Assembly: GCA_037102815.1 (NCBI GenBank)
Contig: BTPP01000001.1
Location: 2,753,001-2,817,000, forward strand
Length of the DNA stretch: 64,000 nucleotides
DNA from: Neurospora intermedia
Lineage: Eukaryota; Ascomycota; Sordariomycetes; Sordariales; Sordariaceae
Direction: 5' to 3'
The notes under the pieces are model-generated. The model was not told the origin of the DNA. It did not search any database and saw only the letters and a program-made list of their open reading frames with translations. Each line of letters begins with the position of its first letter. Position 1 is the stretch's first letter. Below are positions 48,561-59,646 of this stretch, in pieces. The translations under genes and the position numbers were made by a program.

Positions 48561-50198
48561 TCAAAAGATCGCCAAAGCATTAGGAGGACTAAACAACCCG
48601 ATCTGCTATCAGCAAAACACTCATTGTCTCGCCCTTCCACAGAGAGTCAAGAAAAAAAATAAAACAAATAAGCTGCTTACCTAGCAACCCCACCCTTCAC
48701 ATTGCACACCTCACTCACCACAAAAAAACTCCACCTCTTTCTGTCCCTACATTCCCTCGCCAACTCCTCAAGATCAAACAGCTCGCCAATCGGCATCCCC
48801 CACCCCGCTAGCATCACTTCGTGCAGACTTAACTCGTTATCCCCGTAGTTCTTCACCACGGGGTCATCGCGGGTGGTGGCGGCGAGAGGAGGAGGAGGCC
48901 AACACTCGAGAGAAGGCTGGTCGCCTGCTACGGCGGAGAAGTTGGACCAGAGGAATCGGAAGAGCGGGATAGAGGGGTGCAGACCGCAGAAAGAGGGGGG
49001 GTTGTGGGATTGATGGACGGAAAGGAGGGAGGGGGAGGTGGAGGAGAGGGTTTGGTGGGATTTGATCCAGCCTTTTTTTTTTTTTTTTTGTGAGAGAGAG
49101 TTAGTGGGTAGATGGATAGATGGAGGGAGAGGGAGTTACGGGAAAGAGGGAGGGAGAAAGGAATGAGGAAGGAAGGGATGAAGAGGAAGGGAGGAGGGGA
49201 TGAGGAAGGAAGGGAAATAAAAAGATGGTGCGTGGATGATGACATGGCGGGAAAGAAAGGTAACGGGGTGGGCAACCTCCTAGAAGAACTTACCAGACCG
49301 AATAAATAGAATATCCCCAAACTTGACCTCCGTTCCCTGACTTTCCAAACAAGCACGTATATCCTCGAGAGGAATAGGCGTGGTAGCAAAGTGGTCAAAG
49401 TTGACCAGTCTCGGATCGGGGTTCGGTTTCTTACTACTAATCTGCTCCAGACGCCAGGAGTGGTGGTCGATGAGGATGCCACGGCCTACTATGCCTTTTT
49501 GTGCCCATGCTGTTTTTAATGTTATCATCATACCCTCTCTCCCTCTCCCTCTCATTTTATCTCGTCCTTGTCGTTGTCGTCGTCGTCGTCACCATCCCTG
49601 CATGCATGACCTGAAACGAAACCCATAGACTAACTACTACGTAAAAAGATGACGAGGAAAGAAACGTCACTCACCCTGTATCCCATTAGCCTCACTCCCC
49701 TCCGCATGAATATCCTCCATCGTCACTCCATTGTAGAACTTTTTTGCCTTCTGATAAGCATAGTGTCTCAACCCATCCCACTGACTGGACACCTGCGTGT
49801 TGAAGGTCCAAATATCGTCGTTGACGCACCGCGGCGGCTTGGCGAAGAGGTCTTGGTGGAAGAGCTTGCGGTTGAAGAAGCCCGAGTCTTTTTGGGCGTT
49901 GAGTGGCCAATTTAGGGAGATTCTGATGGTCGGTTGTTGGCGGTTAGACGTGAATAATGAGGCCGAAGGAGTGAATGAAAAGGTTGAAGGATGAATCGCA
50001 CCTCACACCAGTCTTGATCTCATTCTTTGCTGCTTCGGCAACTCGCTCATCGGTAAGCCTGTTCAGAGTTCCTAGCTCGTCGTCATCTCCATATAAACCC
50101 CAGGCGGAGTACTTGGGATCACCCTTTCGAAGTGGGAGAGCGTCGAAGTCTGGAATCCCGTTTTCATTAAGCTTGATCGCTACTGAACTTCCAGCCAT
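48561..50198 (-). CDS. Cyclase-family protein (kynurenine formamidase-like fold)
   Basis: Exons 50198-50002, 49922-49675, 49509-49294, 49071-48681 and 48588-48561 encode 359 residues. The sequence follows the fungal cyclase family: FDALPLRKGDPKYSAWGLYG, ELGTLNRLT, EIKTGVRISLNWPL, SSQWDGLRHYAYQ, GIVGRGILIDHHSW, FGDILFIRSGW, FCGLHPSIPLFRFLWSN and a terminal SPPNALAIF. Members are metal-dependent hydrolases related to arylformamidase. The substrate of this fungal branch is unknown, and the canonical HxGTHxD motif is replaced by the SQWDGxRH version. The ATG at 50198 has a strong context. The final 28-nt exon was recognised because it restores the family's C-terminus; otherwise translation ends at once after the fourth exon. 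Confidence 0.85.
49073..49089. repeat. Homopolymer (T17 on plus strand) at a splice acceptor
   Basis: On the coding strand this is a run of 17 A directly before the AG of the third intron of the cyclase-like gene. A purine-only stretch in this position is unusual for a 3' splice site; a CTAAC branch site lies just upstream. Confidence 0.75.
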
Positions 50199-50935
50199 GG
50201 CGGACAACTTTATCGAGAGATGAGATGTTGTGTTGGGGTGAGCGGCTATCAAGAGAGGAAACTGTTTTCAAGTAGTATGAAGCGGGGAAAGCGGACGTCA
50301 ACAGAGGCTGGTGCTAGTGTGTTTTGGTTCATGATTCTCAACATGTATTGGTTCAAGTGCAACAATGCGACTTACATCATGCGGCCTTGTCCCGATTATG
50401 GCCGGGTAATAACACAGACCGATGGTAATGGACAAAGGCATATAACGGCCTCACACTGGGGATCTCATAACATGACGACAGGACAAACAAATCCAACCTG
50501 CTGGAGGTGGGCTTCTGGACGAATGTTCAACTTCACAATGGCCAAGGAAATGCTCATAGATGAGATCAACCGACCGTCGGGCATAGGCCTTCATTTATTC
50601 GTTACTTGCCCCTGAATCAGCAGTTTGCGACGCAGCCGCGGCCCGGGTTACCCTCTCGGGACCACCCGAGTTCGCCAGTCTGCAGCATGGCACGGTTGTG
50701 AACGAAATCCCGGACCCAATGTTGCGATGCAAATGAACTGCCATTTCCCTAAATGCTGCAGACGAGGCGCTGAGATTTTCAACCACCTCTGACCCATCCA
50801 GGACTCCGGGACCGAATCTTGTCGTTGTTCGTCTGTCCGACTATTCGATCCATGACCATCGGGTTCGTTTCCGGTTTCCCTCGTACCGTAATGCCAAATC
50901 GCCAGTCCTTGAATATATCATGCCGCATTCAGAAT
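50199..50935. other. Intergenic: cyclase-like promoter and uL15 3' region
   Basis: Neighbours are tandem on the minus strand. A plus-strand frame at 50220-50615 begins with an ATG but translates to an unfamiliar low-confidence peptide. No other feature is seen. Confidence 0.45.
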
Positions 50936-51272
50936 TTAAGCAACGAGCTCAATGACACCACCGGCCTCCTTGATCTTGCGCTCAGCCTCGGCGGAGACGT
51001 AGCGGGCACGGACGACGATGGGGACCTGGGGGAGACGGCCTAGAATGTGGTTGTTAGACGAGCATTCTCGGGGGTATTCTTTGCAATTGCTTGTTCTTAC
51101 CCTTGCCGAGGAGCTTGGCATAGCCGTGGGAGAGGAGGTCGATGACGGGAGCAGTCTCGGTGGCGGCACCAGAGACGTACTTCTCGCGGGCCTCAGCGGG
51201 GACAAGAGTCCAGAGCTTCTCAATGTTGAGGATGGGGGCCCACTGGTGGTTGCGGAGGAGGTGGAAGTGCCT

Positions 51273-51304
<32 letters not shown>

Positions 51305-51883
51305 CTATCCGTCATCGTCAGCGTTTGTTTTCATTATATCGAGGGGCAAGGCCTGGTCGCATGTCGGAGAAGTGAGGTTGAACCATGCGCCCTCCAACAT
51401 GCGCCGACTGTTTATTTTCGGGGTTGCGTACACTTATCGAGGTTGGTACGGTGGTGGTGCTTATCGTCGAGTTAGTATCGCGTGTTTTCGAGATCGAGTC
51501 GTTGGAGCATCTATCGGCATACCTGACCACCGGCCATACCACGACCACTGTTCCCATTGTTAGCATCATAGTTTTCCCCCTTCGAATCTGCAGAAGCGGC
51601 GGTACGTACCCTGGATGCTTTCTGTGCTTGCCGACACGGCTGGAATGATGCTGTCAATATTTGTTCGTGTTTATCGGTCAGTCGATCGGTTGGCGACATA
51701 CCCCTTACCGGCGGAAACCTATAAAATCACTACAGTCAGTCATCTGTCAAATCGGCGACGGCAAAGTTCGAAGGGGCGCTTACATGTCCGCGGTGCTTTC
51801 TTGTCTTGGAAAACCGAGTAGGCTACATAATGACTGAATCAGCGTTTCGTCCTGCGATAGTCGTGCAGCAATTGCCATACCAT
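50936..51883 (-). CDS. rpl28: 60S ribosomal protein uL15 (L27a; yeast L28)
   Basis: Eight exons: 51883-51881 (the ATG alone), 51822-51784, 51718-51702, 51639-51610, 51547-51523, 51459-51432, 51304-51101 and 51039-50936, giving exactly 149 residues, the eukaryotic family length. The spliced N-terminus [20 protein letters not shown] and [15 protein letters not shown] are diagnostic. The centre reads [22 protein letters not shown] and the C-terminus GVIELVA. uL15 lies in the large subunit near the tRNA exit side; in yeast this protein gives cycloheximide resistance when mutated (Cyh2). Five internal exons are only 17-39 nt. Splitting the ATG from the rest is common in fungal ribosomal genes. The phases of all seven introns agree. 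Confidence 0.93.
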
Positions 51884-52569
51884 GTTGTCTGCTGGTGGTG
51901 CCGATGAAGCTCGTTCTGTCGACGTCGGTTGATGCTTCTAAGAGACGCTTCACGGGTCTCGTACAAGTCAAATTTAGGGCTGTGTATTTTTTTTGGTGGG
52001 CACAAGTGGTGGTCCAAGCTCCGGGCTTGAGCCGCACCACGCACGCAAGCCACACCGTTCCTCAGCAATTGCCGTGTGCCAAGGCCAGCTTGCCAGTTCC
52101 ACAAGCCACATATTTCCGCTCCCTTCAACAGGGTTAGGGTCTATGGCTAAGCCTTGTCGCTCAGCTCGTCCACTTGAGCCCCTCTTACCTTCAACAACAT
52201 CCTATCATCCTGTTGGATCCTTGCTCGAAACTGTCGATCTGCCTGGAGTCGCTTTTTGTTTGACACACATCTTTTGGAATGTTGCAAGATCGGGCTCGCT
52301 GCCCTCCATTGTTCTGTGTTCTACACCTCTAGGATTAAACTGGCCAACAGCCCAGCCATTGTTTCCCTGTCTTCCCAGAACCTGCCTTGAGACAGACCAG
52401 CCCTCACTTACATATTCTCAGCCGACCACATCCACCGAGTCGCGAACATGCTCATTCCCGATAACCACACATTCGGCTCCTGCTCCCCGCTTCACCATAA
52501 CTGCTTACCGCAATAGCTCCAAGTCGAACTTGTTACTGCGAGATATCGTTCGCTCCATGACATTTACTA
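51884..52569. other. Promoter region of the uL15 gene
   Basis: About 690 bases between two minus-strand genes. A plus-strand open stretch (51993-52619) lacks an ATG-led conserved start and a recognisable product, and overlaps the proteasome chaperone's 3' end. I treat it as chance. Confidence 0.5.
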
Positions 52570-53074
52570 TCAGAGGACTTGTTGTACCAACTCGACCACG
52601 TCATAGAAGGAGTCACTAGTAGTGGTATCGACCTTTTCCAGGCCCAAACCAAGCAACAAAGACCGTTGCTCATTGGGGTTGCGCAAAGTCAAGAGACTGG
52701 CAATTTGACTGGCATAAAGCTGGCCCATGGTCTCCCTCTCCGCATTTCCACCTCCAAGAAGTGTCGTTGCTGTTAAATGTTCTGATGGTAACAGGCTGCC
52801 GGCGCCAGGAAGAGCCATGTCTACCGACGCTGAAGAAGGTGCGGCTAGTTGTACTTGGACCTAAAACATGGTATGTCAGTAGATTGCAAGTGGGATGGCG
52901 TTCGGGCGCTCTTGAACCTACCCACTGAGCAAGGCGCCCACCTTGAGAAATGGTGACCATGATTTTGTCCGAGAAGTTCATTGATGAAACCTCAGTTTCC
53001 ACTCCGTTGACAAGCCCAGTTGCCTGCCTGGAAGGTGACGGGAATGGCTCTTGCCTGACTGCGTCCTCAGACAT
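52570..53074 (-). CDS. Proteasome assembly chaperone 3 (PSMG3/Pba3-like)
   Basis: Exons 53074-52922 and 52860-52570 (61-nt intron) encode 147 residues, of typical length for the family. After a polar N-terminus comes NFSDKIMVTISQGGRLAQWVQVQL, the paired beta strands of the Pac3/Poc3 fold. The C-terminal helix region contains LLTLRNPNEQRSLLLGLGLEKV, the best family mark. Pba3-Pba4 heterodimers guide alpha-ring assembly of the 20S proteasome and then leave. The start has a clear ATG context, and the divergent neighbour is the Ecm16 helicase. The protein is short and diverges fast, so I rate the identification as good rather than certain. Confidence 0.8.
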
Positions 53075-53542
53075 GGTGAGTTCTGGATGTGGTGAAGTAT
53101 GGACAGTTGCAAGACTCGAAAAACTGCGTGTGTCTCAAAGGAGCAGGCCGTAGGGGGATAACTTGGGCTTCTGTACTTCTGGTAGGATAGTACTCTCTGT
53201 ATGTCTCTACATATTCAGAGTTTAGACTCGGGACTCCATCGCGATGTTTGTTGATGGAGCCGGAGTGGGCTGGGCTGCAGAGGCTCAGGATGGACCCGCG
53301 AAACATAGCAAACTGTACGCGCACTGTAGCCGGGTTACTTCAGTTGCTGTCCTGGACCCTCACAGGCCCCAAAAACGTGGGGTGCCACATTTAGCGCAGA
53401 AATTCTGCCAGGCGGACAAGATTTAATCTTCAAATCTTCAGGGTACTTAGTGACTTTCAGTTCGCTGCATTCTGCCGTCGCGACACCGGCCCTCATTTCT
53501 GCCGTCACTGCTCGCTCCGAGCACACCCAACAAAACAACAAC
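53075..53542. other. Divergent promoter between PSMG3-like and Ecm16/Dhr1 genes
   Basis: 468 bases serve as promoter to both genes. The frame of the helicase is open up to about 53450 but without ATG, so translation most likely begins at 53543. No repeat is seen. Confidence 0.5.
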
Positions 53543-56500
53543 ATGGCTGTCATAGACGGGAAGTTCGTGCCGCGTCAGCGCAAGCGCAAGCAGCTTGATC
53601 GCCAGCGGTCGAGGAGTAAGGGAACTCAAGACCCCGAAGACACCAACGTCCTCGAGATCGCTCCCGGACAGGAAACCATCACGGATGCCGAAAAGAAGAA
53701 GACCGAGCTACGGGAGGAATTGAGGCCTGCAGGTGTCAAGGTCAGCAGCAAGAAGGCCAAGAGACTCGAAAAGTACATCGACACAAAGCTCAAGAAGGAC
53801 GAGAACCGCGAACTCCTGGCCAAGCTTGCCGCCAACAAGATCGACACTTCCCTATTCTCAAGCACAAAGTCACTAGGCCAGACAAAATTGACCAAAAAGG
53901 AGGAGCTCAGCCGGCTTGTCAAGGAAGCAAAAGCTGGACTTATAACAGAGAAGGAGGCGGCCAAGAAACTTTACGAAAAGCGAGAGGTGAAGGAAGGTGC
54001 ACCAGTACCAAAGCCTAAACCCGCGGTCGACGAGGATTCAGAGGGTTCGGAAGATGAGCAGGACTCGGCAGCCGAGAAGCCAAAGAGCGCGCCAGCGGAA
54101 ACAGGCGAGCTTACACCAGCACAAGCGACGACAACGTCAACAAGCCTGCCAGTACCAGTCGGTGCTGGTCTCAAGCGCCCCTTAGAGGTCGACGAGTCAG
54201 GACGCCCAATACTTGCCAAGAGACAAAAGAGAGGAGGCGTGAAGACGAAGCACAACTTTACATCATCGCAAGCTCCCGCAGTCATTCCTGTGCCGGAAGT
54301 GGTAGAATGGGACGGTTTCAGTTCGGAGGGCGAAGAGGGTTCAGACGATGAAGAGTCCGAGGGTAGTGGCTCAGGCAGCGAGGAAGAAGGCAGTGAAGAG
54401 GAGGAGGAGGATGACGATGAGGAGGAGGAATCGGGAGAAGAGGATGGATCTGAAGAGGACGAAGAGGGTTCCGAATATGATTCAGAAGACGATGACTCTG
54501 CGGAAGAATCCGACGAGGACATGGAGGACGCGGAGGAGGACAAGAAAGCAAAGTCTTCGGCCTTCAAGGCTTGGGCGCACCAGGCGAGGAACGAAGCTTT
54601 GGGTTACAAGCCCGCCGAATCAAGCATTCTCGAGATACCGAAACCTGCCAACTTTACGCCTCGGCCGATCGAACAAGAGCCTCTGCCTATCGAGCTGCAA
54701 CCAACAAAGAACGATTCCCGCAAGGCTTTCGCCGTGGTAGTCACCAGGACACCCGAAATCCAGGAAACTCGATTCAGGTTACCGGTTGTTGCAGAGGAAC
54801 AGAAGATTATGGAGGCCATTCACGACAACGATATTGTTATCATTTGCGGTGCCACCGGTTCCGGCAAGACTACGCAGGTTCCCCAGTTCCTCTTTGAGTC
54901 CGGTTACGGTGTTCCCGATGGACCCACTCCTGGCATGATTGGTGTCACCCAGCCGAGACGTGTCGCTGCTGTCAGTATGTCGAAGCGTGTTGGCGAAGAA
55001 ATGGGAGACTATTCACATGTGGTGTCCTACCAAATCAGATTCGAAGGCACCGTTGACTCCAAGACGGCCATCAAGTTCATGACGGATGGTGTCTTGCTTC
55101 GTGAGGCGGCCATCGATATTGCTCTTCGCAAGTACTCTGCCATCATCATTGATGAAGCCCACGAGAGAAGCGTCAATACCGATATCCTGATTGCGATGCT
55201 CAGCAGAGTGGTCAAGCTTAGGAGGGAGTTGGCGGAGGAAGACCCCACGATCAAGCCTCTCAAGCTGATCATCATGTCCGCCACCCTCAGAGTCGAGGAA
55301 TTCACCCAAAACTCTAACTTGTTCCACACCACTCCTCGCATCATCGAGGTAGAAGGCCGTGAGCATGCTGTTACCATGCACTTTGCCAAGAAGACAAACC
55401 ACGACTACGTTGATGAGGCATTCCGCAAGATTTGCAGGGGCCACAGGAAACTGCCCCCTGGTGGCATGCTTGTGTTCATGACCGGTCAGGGTGAAATTGC
55501 CCAGCTTAGCAAGCGGTTGAAGGCGCGTTTTGGTGGCGGTATGAACACCGCCAGCACCACCAAGGTGCGGATTTCTGCGAAGGAGGCACCCATGGAAGTC
55601 GAAGACATCGACTTTGGCGACGTTGAGGATGACCGCAACATCAACGACAGAGACGATGACGATATCTCCATTGCATCGGACGAGGAGGAAGACAAGGAGT
55701 TCGAGATCGAGGACCAAGAATCTGGCACAGGGCCATTGAAGATGCATATCCTACCTCTCTTCTCTTTGCTTCCCACGAAAGAGCAGATGAAGGTGTTTGA
55801 GCCGCCCCCAGAGGGCCACCGTCTAGTCATCCTGGCTACCAACGTCGCTGAAACATCCTTGACAATTCCCGGCATCAAGTACGTTTTCGACACTGGAAGG
55901 TCGAAGGAGAGAAAGTTCGATCCTGTCAGTGGCGTCCAGAGTTTCGAGATTGGGTGGATCAGCAAGGCCAGCGCAAAGCAGCGTGCCGGTCGTGCCGGTC
56001 GTACCGGTCCGGGTCACTGTTGGAGACTCTACTCCTCGGCCGTTTACGAAAGAGACTTCCCGGAGTTCTCAGAGCCCGAGTTGCTTCGTATGCCCATCGA
56101 GGGCGTCGTGCTCCAGCTCAAGTCCATGAACCTCCAGCACGTCGTCAACTTCCCCTTCCCCACGCCACCACCGCGCGAGAGCTTGATCAAGGCCGAGAAG
56201 CTTTTGACCTACCTCAACGCCATCTCTCAAACAGGCCAAGTCACCTCCATTGGATCTACCATGTCCATCTTCCCGCTCTCCCCCCGCTTCGCTCGCATCC
56301 TTCTCATCGGACATCTCCACGACTGCCTTCCCTACACCATTGCGCTCGTAGCCGGTCTCTCAGCCGGCGAGATCTACATTCCCGAGAACCAAGCCATCCC
56401 CGCCGCCGCAGTCCAAGAAGCCAAGAAGAACGACGCCGGCGGTTCCGACGACGAAGACGACTCTCGCGCCGTCACTTTCCGCACTACTGAAGACGTCCTC

Positions 56501-57337
56501 GCCGACGACCGCCGCGCCAAGATCCGCGCCGCCTTCAACGCCGTCCACAAGAACTTCTGCTACCTAGACGACAAGTCCGACGCCATCAAGCTCCTCCAGG
56601 TCGTCGGCGAGTTCGCGCACGACCCCACGGAATCGTGGTGCGACTCCCACTTTGTTCGCTTCAAGGTCCTCAAAGAAATCAAACAACTCCAGAAACAGCT
56701 GATCGACCTTTTGAGAACCAACATCCCCGCCTTCGCCAACCTTTCCGTGCCCGACACGCTCGACCCGCCCTCGCAAAAACAGGTGCAAGCCCTAAAACAG
56801 ATGGTTGCCGCGGGCTTCATCGACCAAGTCGCCATCCGCGCTGACAAGGCCCCCACGCCGCCCGAGATGTACCGCAAGCCCAAGCGCGCGATTGACGTTC
56901 CTTACCTGCCCCTGATCCCGCTCGAAGGCGAGGACGGCAGGAAACTAGAACTGGAAGAAAAACTAGTCTACATCCACCCTTCCTCCCCCTTAGCCCACCT
57001 GAGCGTGGACGAATGCCCGGACTACATCGTTTATGCCTATCTGCAAAAGGCAGGCAACACGGGCGCGGACGGACAGAAGCGGGCCAAGACGAGGATGCAT
57101 GCGCTGACGGACTTGACGGCGGGTCAGCTGGCGAGTTTGGCCAAGGGGACGCCGCTGATTTCGTATGGAAAGCCGATTAAGGAGGTCAAGGGGTCAGAGA
57201 GTAAAGATGGGAAGGAGAGGGAGGTTTGGGTGGTGCCGTATTTGAGAGCAGAAGGGCAAGGAGGAATGGGCTGGCCGTTGCCGGCTAGGAAGGTGAAGCA
57301 GAGGAAGGTGGCCGGGCAGGGGTGGGTTGTTGAGTAG
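53543..57337 (+). CDS. DEAH-box RNA helicase Ecm16/Dhr1 (DHX37)
   Basis: A single uninterrupted exon of 1264 residues. The start MAVIDGKFVPRQRKRKQL was chosen for its AACAACAAC context and family match. A Lys/Glu-rich N-terminus is followed by a long acidic Glu/Asp/Ser stretch (about 265-335). The helicase core has motif I GATGSGKTTQVPQF (near 440), DEAH in IIDEAHERS, SAT in IIMSATLRVEEF, and motif VI QRAGRAGRTGPG. HA2 and OB-fold domains follow to the C-terminus. A second acidic insert lies between the RecA lobes, as in Dhr1. The protein unwinds U3 snoRNA from pre-18S rRNA in the 90S pre-ribosome, activated by the G-patch-like Utp14. It acts in the same pathway as the Pwp2 gene 42 kb away. 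Motifs are intact. Confidence 0.95.
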   Translation: MAVIDGKFVPRQRKRKQLDRQRSRSKGTQDPEDTNVLEIAPGQETITDAEKKKTELREELRPAGVKVSSKKAKRLEKYIDTKLKKDENRELLAKLAANKIDTSLFSSTKSLGQTKLTKKEELSRLVKEAKAGLITEKEAAKKLYEKREVKEGAPVPKPKPAVDEDSEGSEDEQDSAAEKPKSAPAETGELTPAQATTTSTSLPVPVGAGLKRPLEVDESGRPILAKRQKRGGVKTKHNFTSSQAPAVIPVPEVVEWDGFSSEGEEGSDDEESEGSGSGSEEEGSEEEEEDDDEEEESGEEDGSEEDEEGSEYDSEDDDSAEESDEDMEDAEEDKKAKSSAFKAWAHQARNEALGYKPAESSILEIPKPANFTPRPIEQEPLPIELQPTKNDSRKAFAVVVTRTPEIQETRFRLPVVAEEQKIMEAIHDNDIVIICGATGSGKTTQVPQFLFESGYGVPDGPTPGMIGVTQPRRVAAVSMSKRVGEEMGDYSHVVSYQIRFEGTVDSKTAIKFMTDGVLLREAAIDIALRKYSAIIIDEAHERSVNTDILIAMLSRVVKLRRELAEEDPTIKPLKLIIMSATLRVEEFTQNSNLFHTTPRIIEVEGREHAVTMHFAKKTNHDYVDEAFRKICRGHRKLPPGGMLVFMTGQGEIAQLSKRLKARFGGGMNTASTTKVRISAKEAPMEVEDIDFGDVEDDRNINDRDDDDISIASDEEEDKEFEIEDQESGTGPLKMHILPLFSLLPTKEQMKVFEPPPEGHRLVILATNVAETSLTIPGIKYVFDTGRSKERKFDPVSGVQSFEIGWISKASAKQRAGRAGRTGPGHCWRLYSSAVYERDFPEFSEPELLRMPIEGVVLQLKSMNLQHVVNFPFPTPPPRESLIKAEKLLTYLNAISQTGQVTSIGSTMSIFPLSPRFARILLIGHLHDCLPYTIALVAGLSAGEIYIPENQAIPAAAVQEAKKNDAGGSDDEDDSRAVTFRTTEDVLADDRRAKIRAAFNAVHKNFCYLDDKSDAIKLLQVVGEFAHDPTESWCDSHFVRFKVLKEIKQLQKQLIDLLRTNIPAFANLSVPDTLDPPSQKQVQALKQMVAAGFIDQVAIRADKAPTPPEMYRKPKRAIDVPYLPLIPLEGEDGRKLELEEKLVYIHPSSPLAHLSVDECPDYIVYAYLQKAGNTGADGQKRAKTRMHALTDLTAGQLASLAKGTPLISYGKPIKEVKGSESKDGKEREVWVVPYLRAEGQGGMGWPLPARKVKQRKVAGQGWVVE

Positions 57338-57868
57338 TAAACAATGGCTTTATATGGAGTTGTATATAGATAAGGATTTCAGAAGACAGGTCTGGGTTTC
57401 AAGTAATCAAGGCGTTTTGATTGTTGGTTTTCTGCATAGACGTTGTCGTTTTGGTTTGATGATGTGAGCTTCGTTTTTTGCCTACGGGGAAGTGACGCTG
57501 CAAGAGTTGACTTCTGCAAAAGTTGACTTCCTTCAACTACGGTACATCTGTAGTCCCCACAAAGACCATCTCTTTGATGCCGTTCAGTTAATTGATCAGA
57601 CGAGCCGAAACTGCTTCGTCGTTGTTACAAATACTCGCTATGTGTAAATTCCATGGACCTCATCAATCTGTCCACCATTCTGGGGTATCTAATTGCCGTA
57701 CCTAAAGCCAAATGCCATCCAACCATGTGCAATCGACGCCGTTTTATCTGAATGCATCTCTTCTTGAAGTCAAGTTCCTCCCATGTCAATCGCCCCCTCA
57801 CTCGCACCCTCCATGTTCTTCTTCTTCTTCTTCTTCTTCTTTTGTGCTTTATCTCCCCCGTGCTCCTT
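57338..57868. other. Convergent 3' region, Ecm16/Dhr1 and Med6 genes
   Basis: Non-coding, with a trinucleotide repeat near the Med6 stop (separate entry). A short direct repeat GAGTTGACTTC...AGTTGACTTC occurs near 57506-57532. Confidence 0.5.
57816..57842. repeat. (CTT)n trinucleotide repeat in the Med6 3' UTR
   Basis: About nine CTT units lie 27 bases beyond the Med6 stop codon; they read AAG on the Med6 sense strand. Copy number probably varies. Confidence 0.75.
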
Positions 57869-59024
57869 CTAAGCCGCACCGGGGGTAGTAATGACATTTT
57901 TACTCTTCCTCCTCTTCGGCTTCGGCGGTCCACCACCACCCGGCGTCTTCGGGCTCTTGGTCTCCTTACCCGTCACGGCATTCGCATTCGCAGCCGCCGC
58001 CGCCGCCGCTCCTTTAGCGAGTGGATTACTTCCCGCGGCTCCCAAGCCCTTCGTATTCAAAGCCGGCAGCGCGGCCGCCGCCTCCTTAAGGGTCAACGCG
58101 CTCTTGGTTTGCGTCTTACGGCCGGTCGAGGTCAGGTGGAAGTCGCCCGGCTTGCCGGTGATGGGGTTCTCGTCCATGTATTCGGTGCCGTAGCGTTCGT
58201 GGGTGAGGAGGGCTTCTTCCATGAGGAGGGAGTCGAGAAGGGGGTCGTTTGTGGTGGTTCCGCCGCCGGCCTTGGCGCCGGGTTTGTTGGTAGTTGCTGT
58301 ACTGGGAAGACCATCGGGGAGAGGAGTGGCGGTTCGCGAGGCGGTATAGTTGGTTGTGCCGCTAGCCGCACCAGCGCCAGCGGATGGTTGGGCGGGAGTG
58401 ATGTAGCGGCGGCCGACGGCGGGAGCCCAGTCGGATACTTCGTCTACTAGGGGGATGGTCTTGGTGATGGCGGTGGCGATTGCTCCCTGGATGGCAAGGA
58501 CGTGGGTTAGCATTATGAAGGGCAAGAGAACTAGCTCTCTTTGAAAATGAGAGACATACGATTCGGGAGCTAAGAACATCTGCCAGTGTGGGTGCCATGT
58601 AGATGTTCTCGCCCACCACAAAGTAAACCGAATGAACGATGATCTCGTCGGGCGGGCCGTCCTCAGGCCTCGCGGGGTTCGTCGGTGGGCGCTTCCTCCT
58701 CGTCTGCTTGTTGATCACCCACACACCTGTACCCATCCCCGGACCTGTCTCAGCTGGTTCCTGAGCAACGATGAACTCCAGCCCAGACATTTCCCTCAGT
58801 CGGCTCTCGAATAGCTCCCGAGTGGCGAGATATTGGGACATGGCCTGGTTGTTGAGACCCTGTTGGAAAACGACCTCATTGTTGGACGTCTTGTCATAGA
58901 ATGGTGATTGAGCAAAGTAGTAGAGGATGCTGTTTGAGTGGATGCCTGCTTCGAACTGAGGAGGAGTGTGCCATTGGATCTCGTCGAGAGGAGGGCCAGC
59001 ATTGGCCGCTGGATCAAATGCCAT
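57869..59024 (-). CDS. med6: Mediator complex subunit 6
   Basis: Exons 59024-58560 and 58486-57869 (73-nt intron) encode 360 residues. The Med6 domain occupies about 15-165: DEIQWHTPPQFEAGIHSNSILYYFAQSPFYDKTSNNEV, FVVGENIYMAPTLADVLSSRI. The rest is low-complexity Ala/Gly/Pro/Lys sequence ending in a basic RRKSKN tail that may act as a nuclear signal. Med6 belongs to the Mediator head module and links activators to RNA polymerase II. The C-terminal part is poorly conserved in fungi and its length varies. It is divergent from the MMTAG2-like gene. Confidence 0.94.
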
Positions 59025-59646
59025 TGTCGATACCTTCTATATTCTGTAGTGCCAGAAACTGCCGACGATTTTGCCTGATGCCGTACAGAATGCTGAAGGG
59101 GTTCGCGAAAAGTTGTAGACAACCCTGCGGGTAAACCCCGGGAGAAGGGAGTGTATTTGATGACAAGTTTTGTGGTTGGGTGTTCAAGAAGTCGTAGATA
59201 TAGTGGGAATAGTCGTCGTTAGAATTAGTGTAGTCGAGAAGCCATGACAGTTGGAAGGTGGGAATTAGGTGGTAGCTACCTCTATGATGCTATTCGGATA
59301 AAGATTAAAGCATGGCGTCAACGCGTCCATTTGAGGTTGGGTGGGGTGTGGAAGATCCGGCAGGCACCGTACCCCCCGCGCTAGCTGCAGCCTTCAGCGG
59401 ATCTTATCCCCTGGAAATGAAAGTGACAGTGGAGGGCCCCACATCCCGCAGTGACACTGGAGTGGAGACTGCAGCACAATACGCAATTGAACGACACAAC
59501 CAAACACAGACACTTCTTCACTCAACACATCAACTTGCCAACGACTGTCGACGGAACGCGACTCAAACAAACCACCAAAGAACGAAGACACTTATAATAC
59601 AAAATCACAAAGTCTATCAAGACCCTCATTTGTGAAAGAATCCCCC
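59025..59646. other. Divergent promoter between med6 and MMTAG2-like genes
   Basis: 622 bases, with a probable CA-rich leader (about 59480-59640) for the rightward gene. No gene or repeat is seen. Confidence 0.5.

Noticed and set aside
51993-52619. Plus-strand open stretch of about 208 codons
   Set aside because: It overlaps the 3' end of the proteasome chaperone gene, has no good start and its translation is Ser/Pro/His-rich without motifs.
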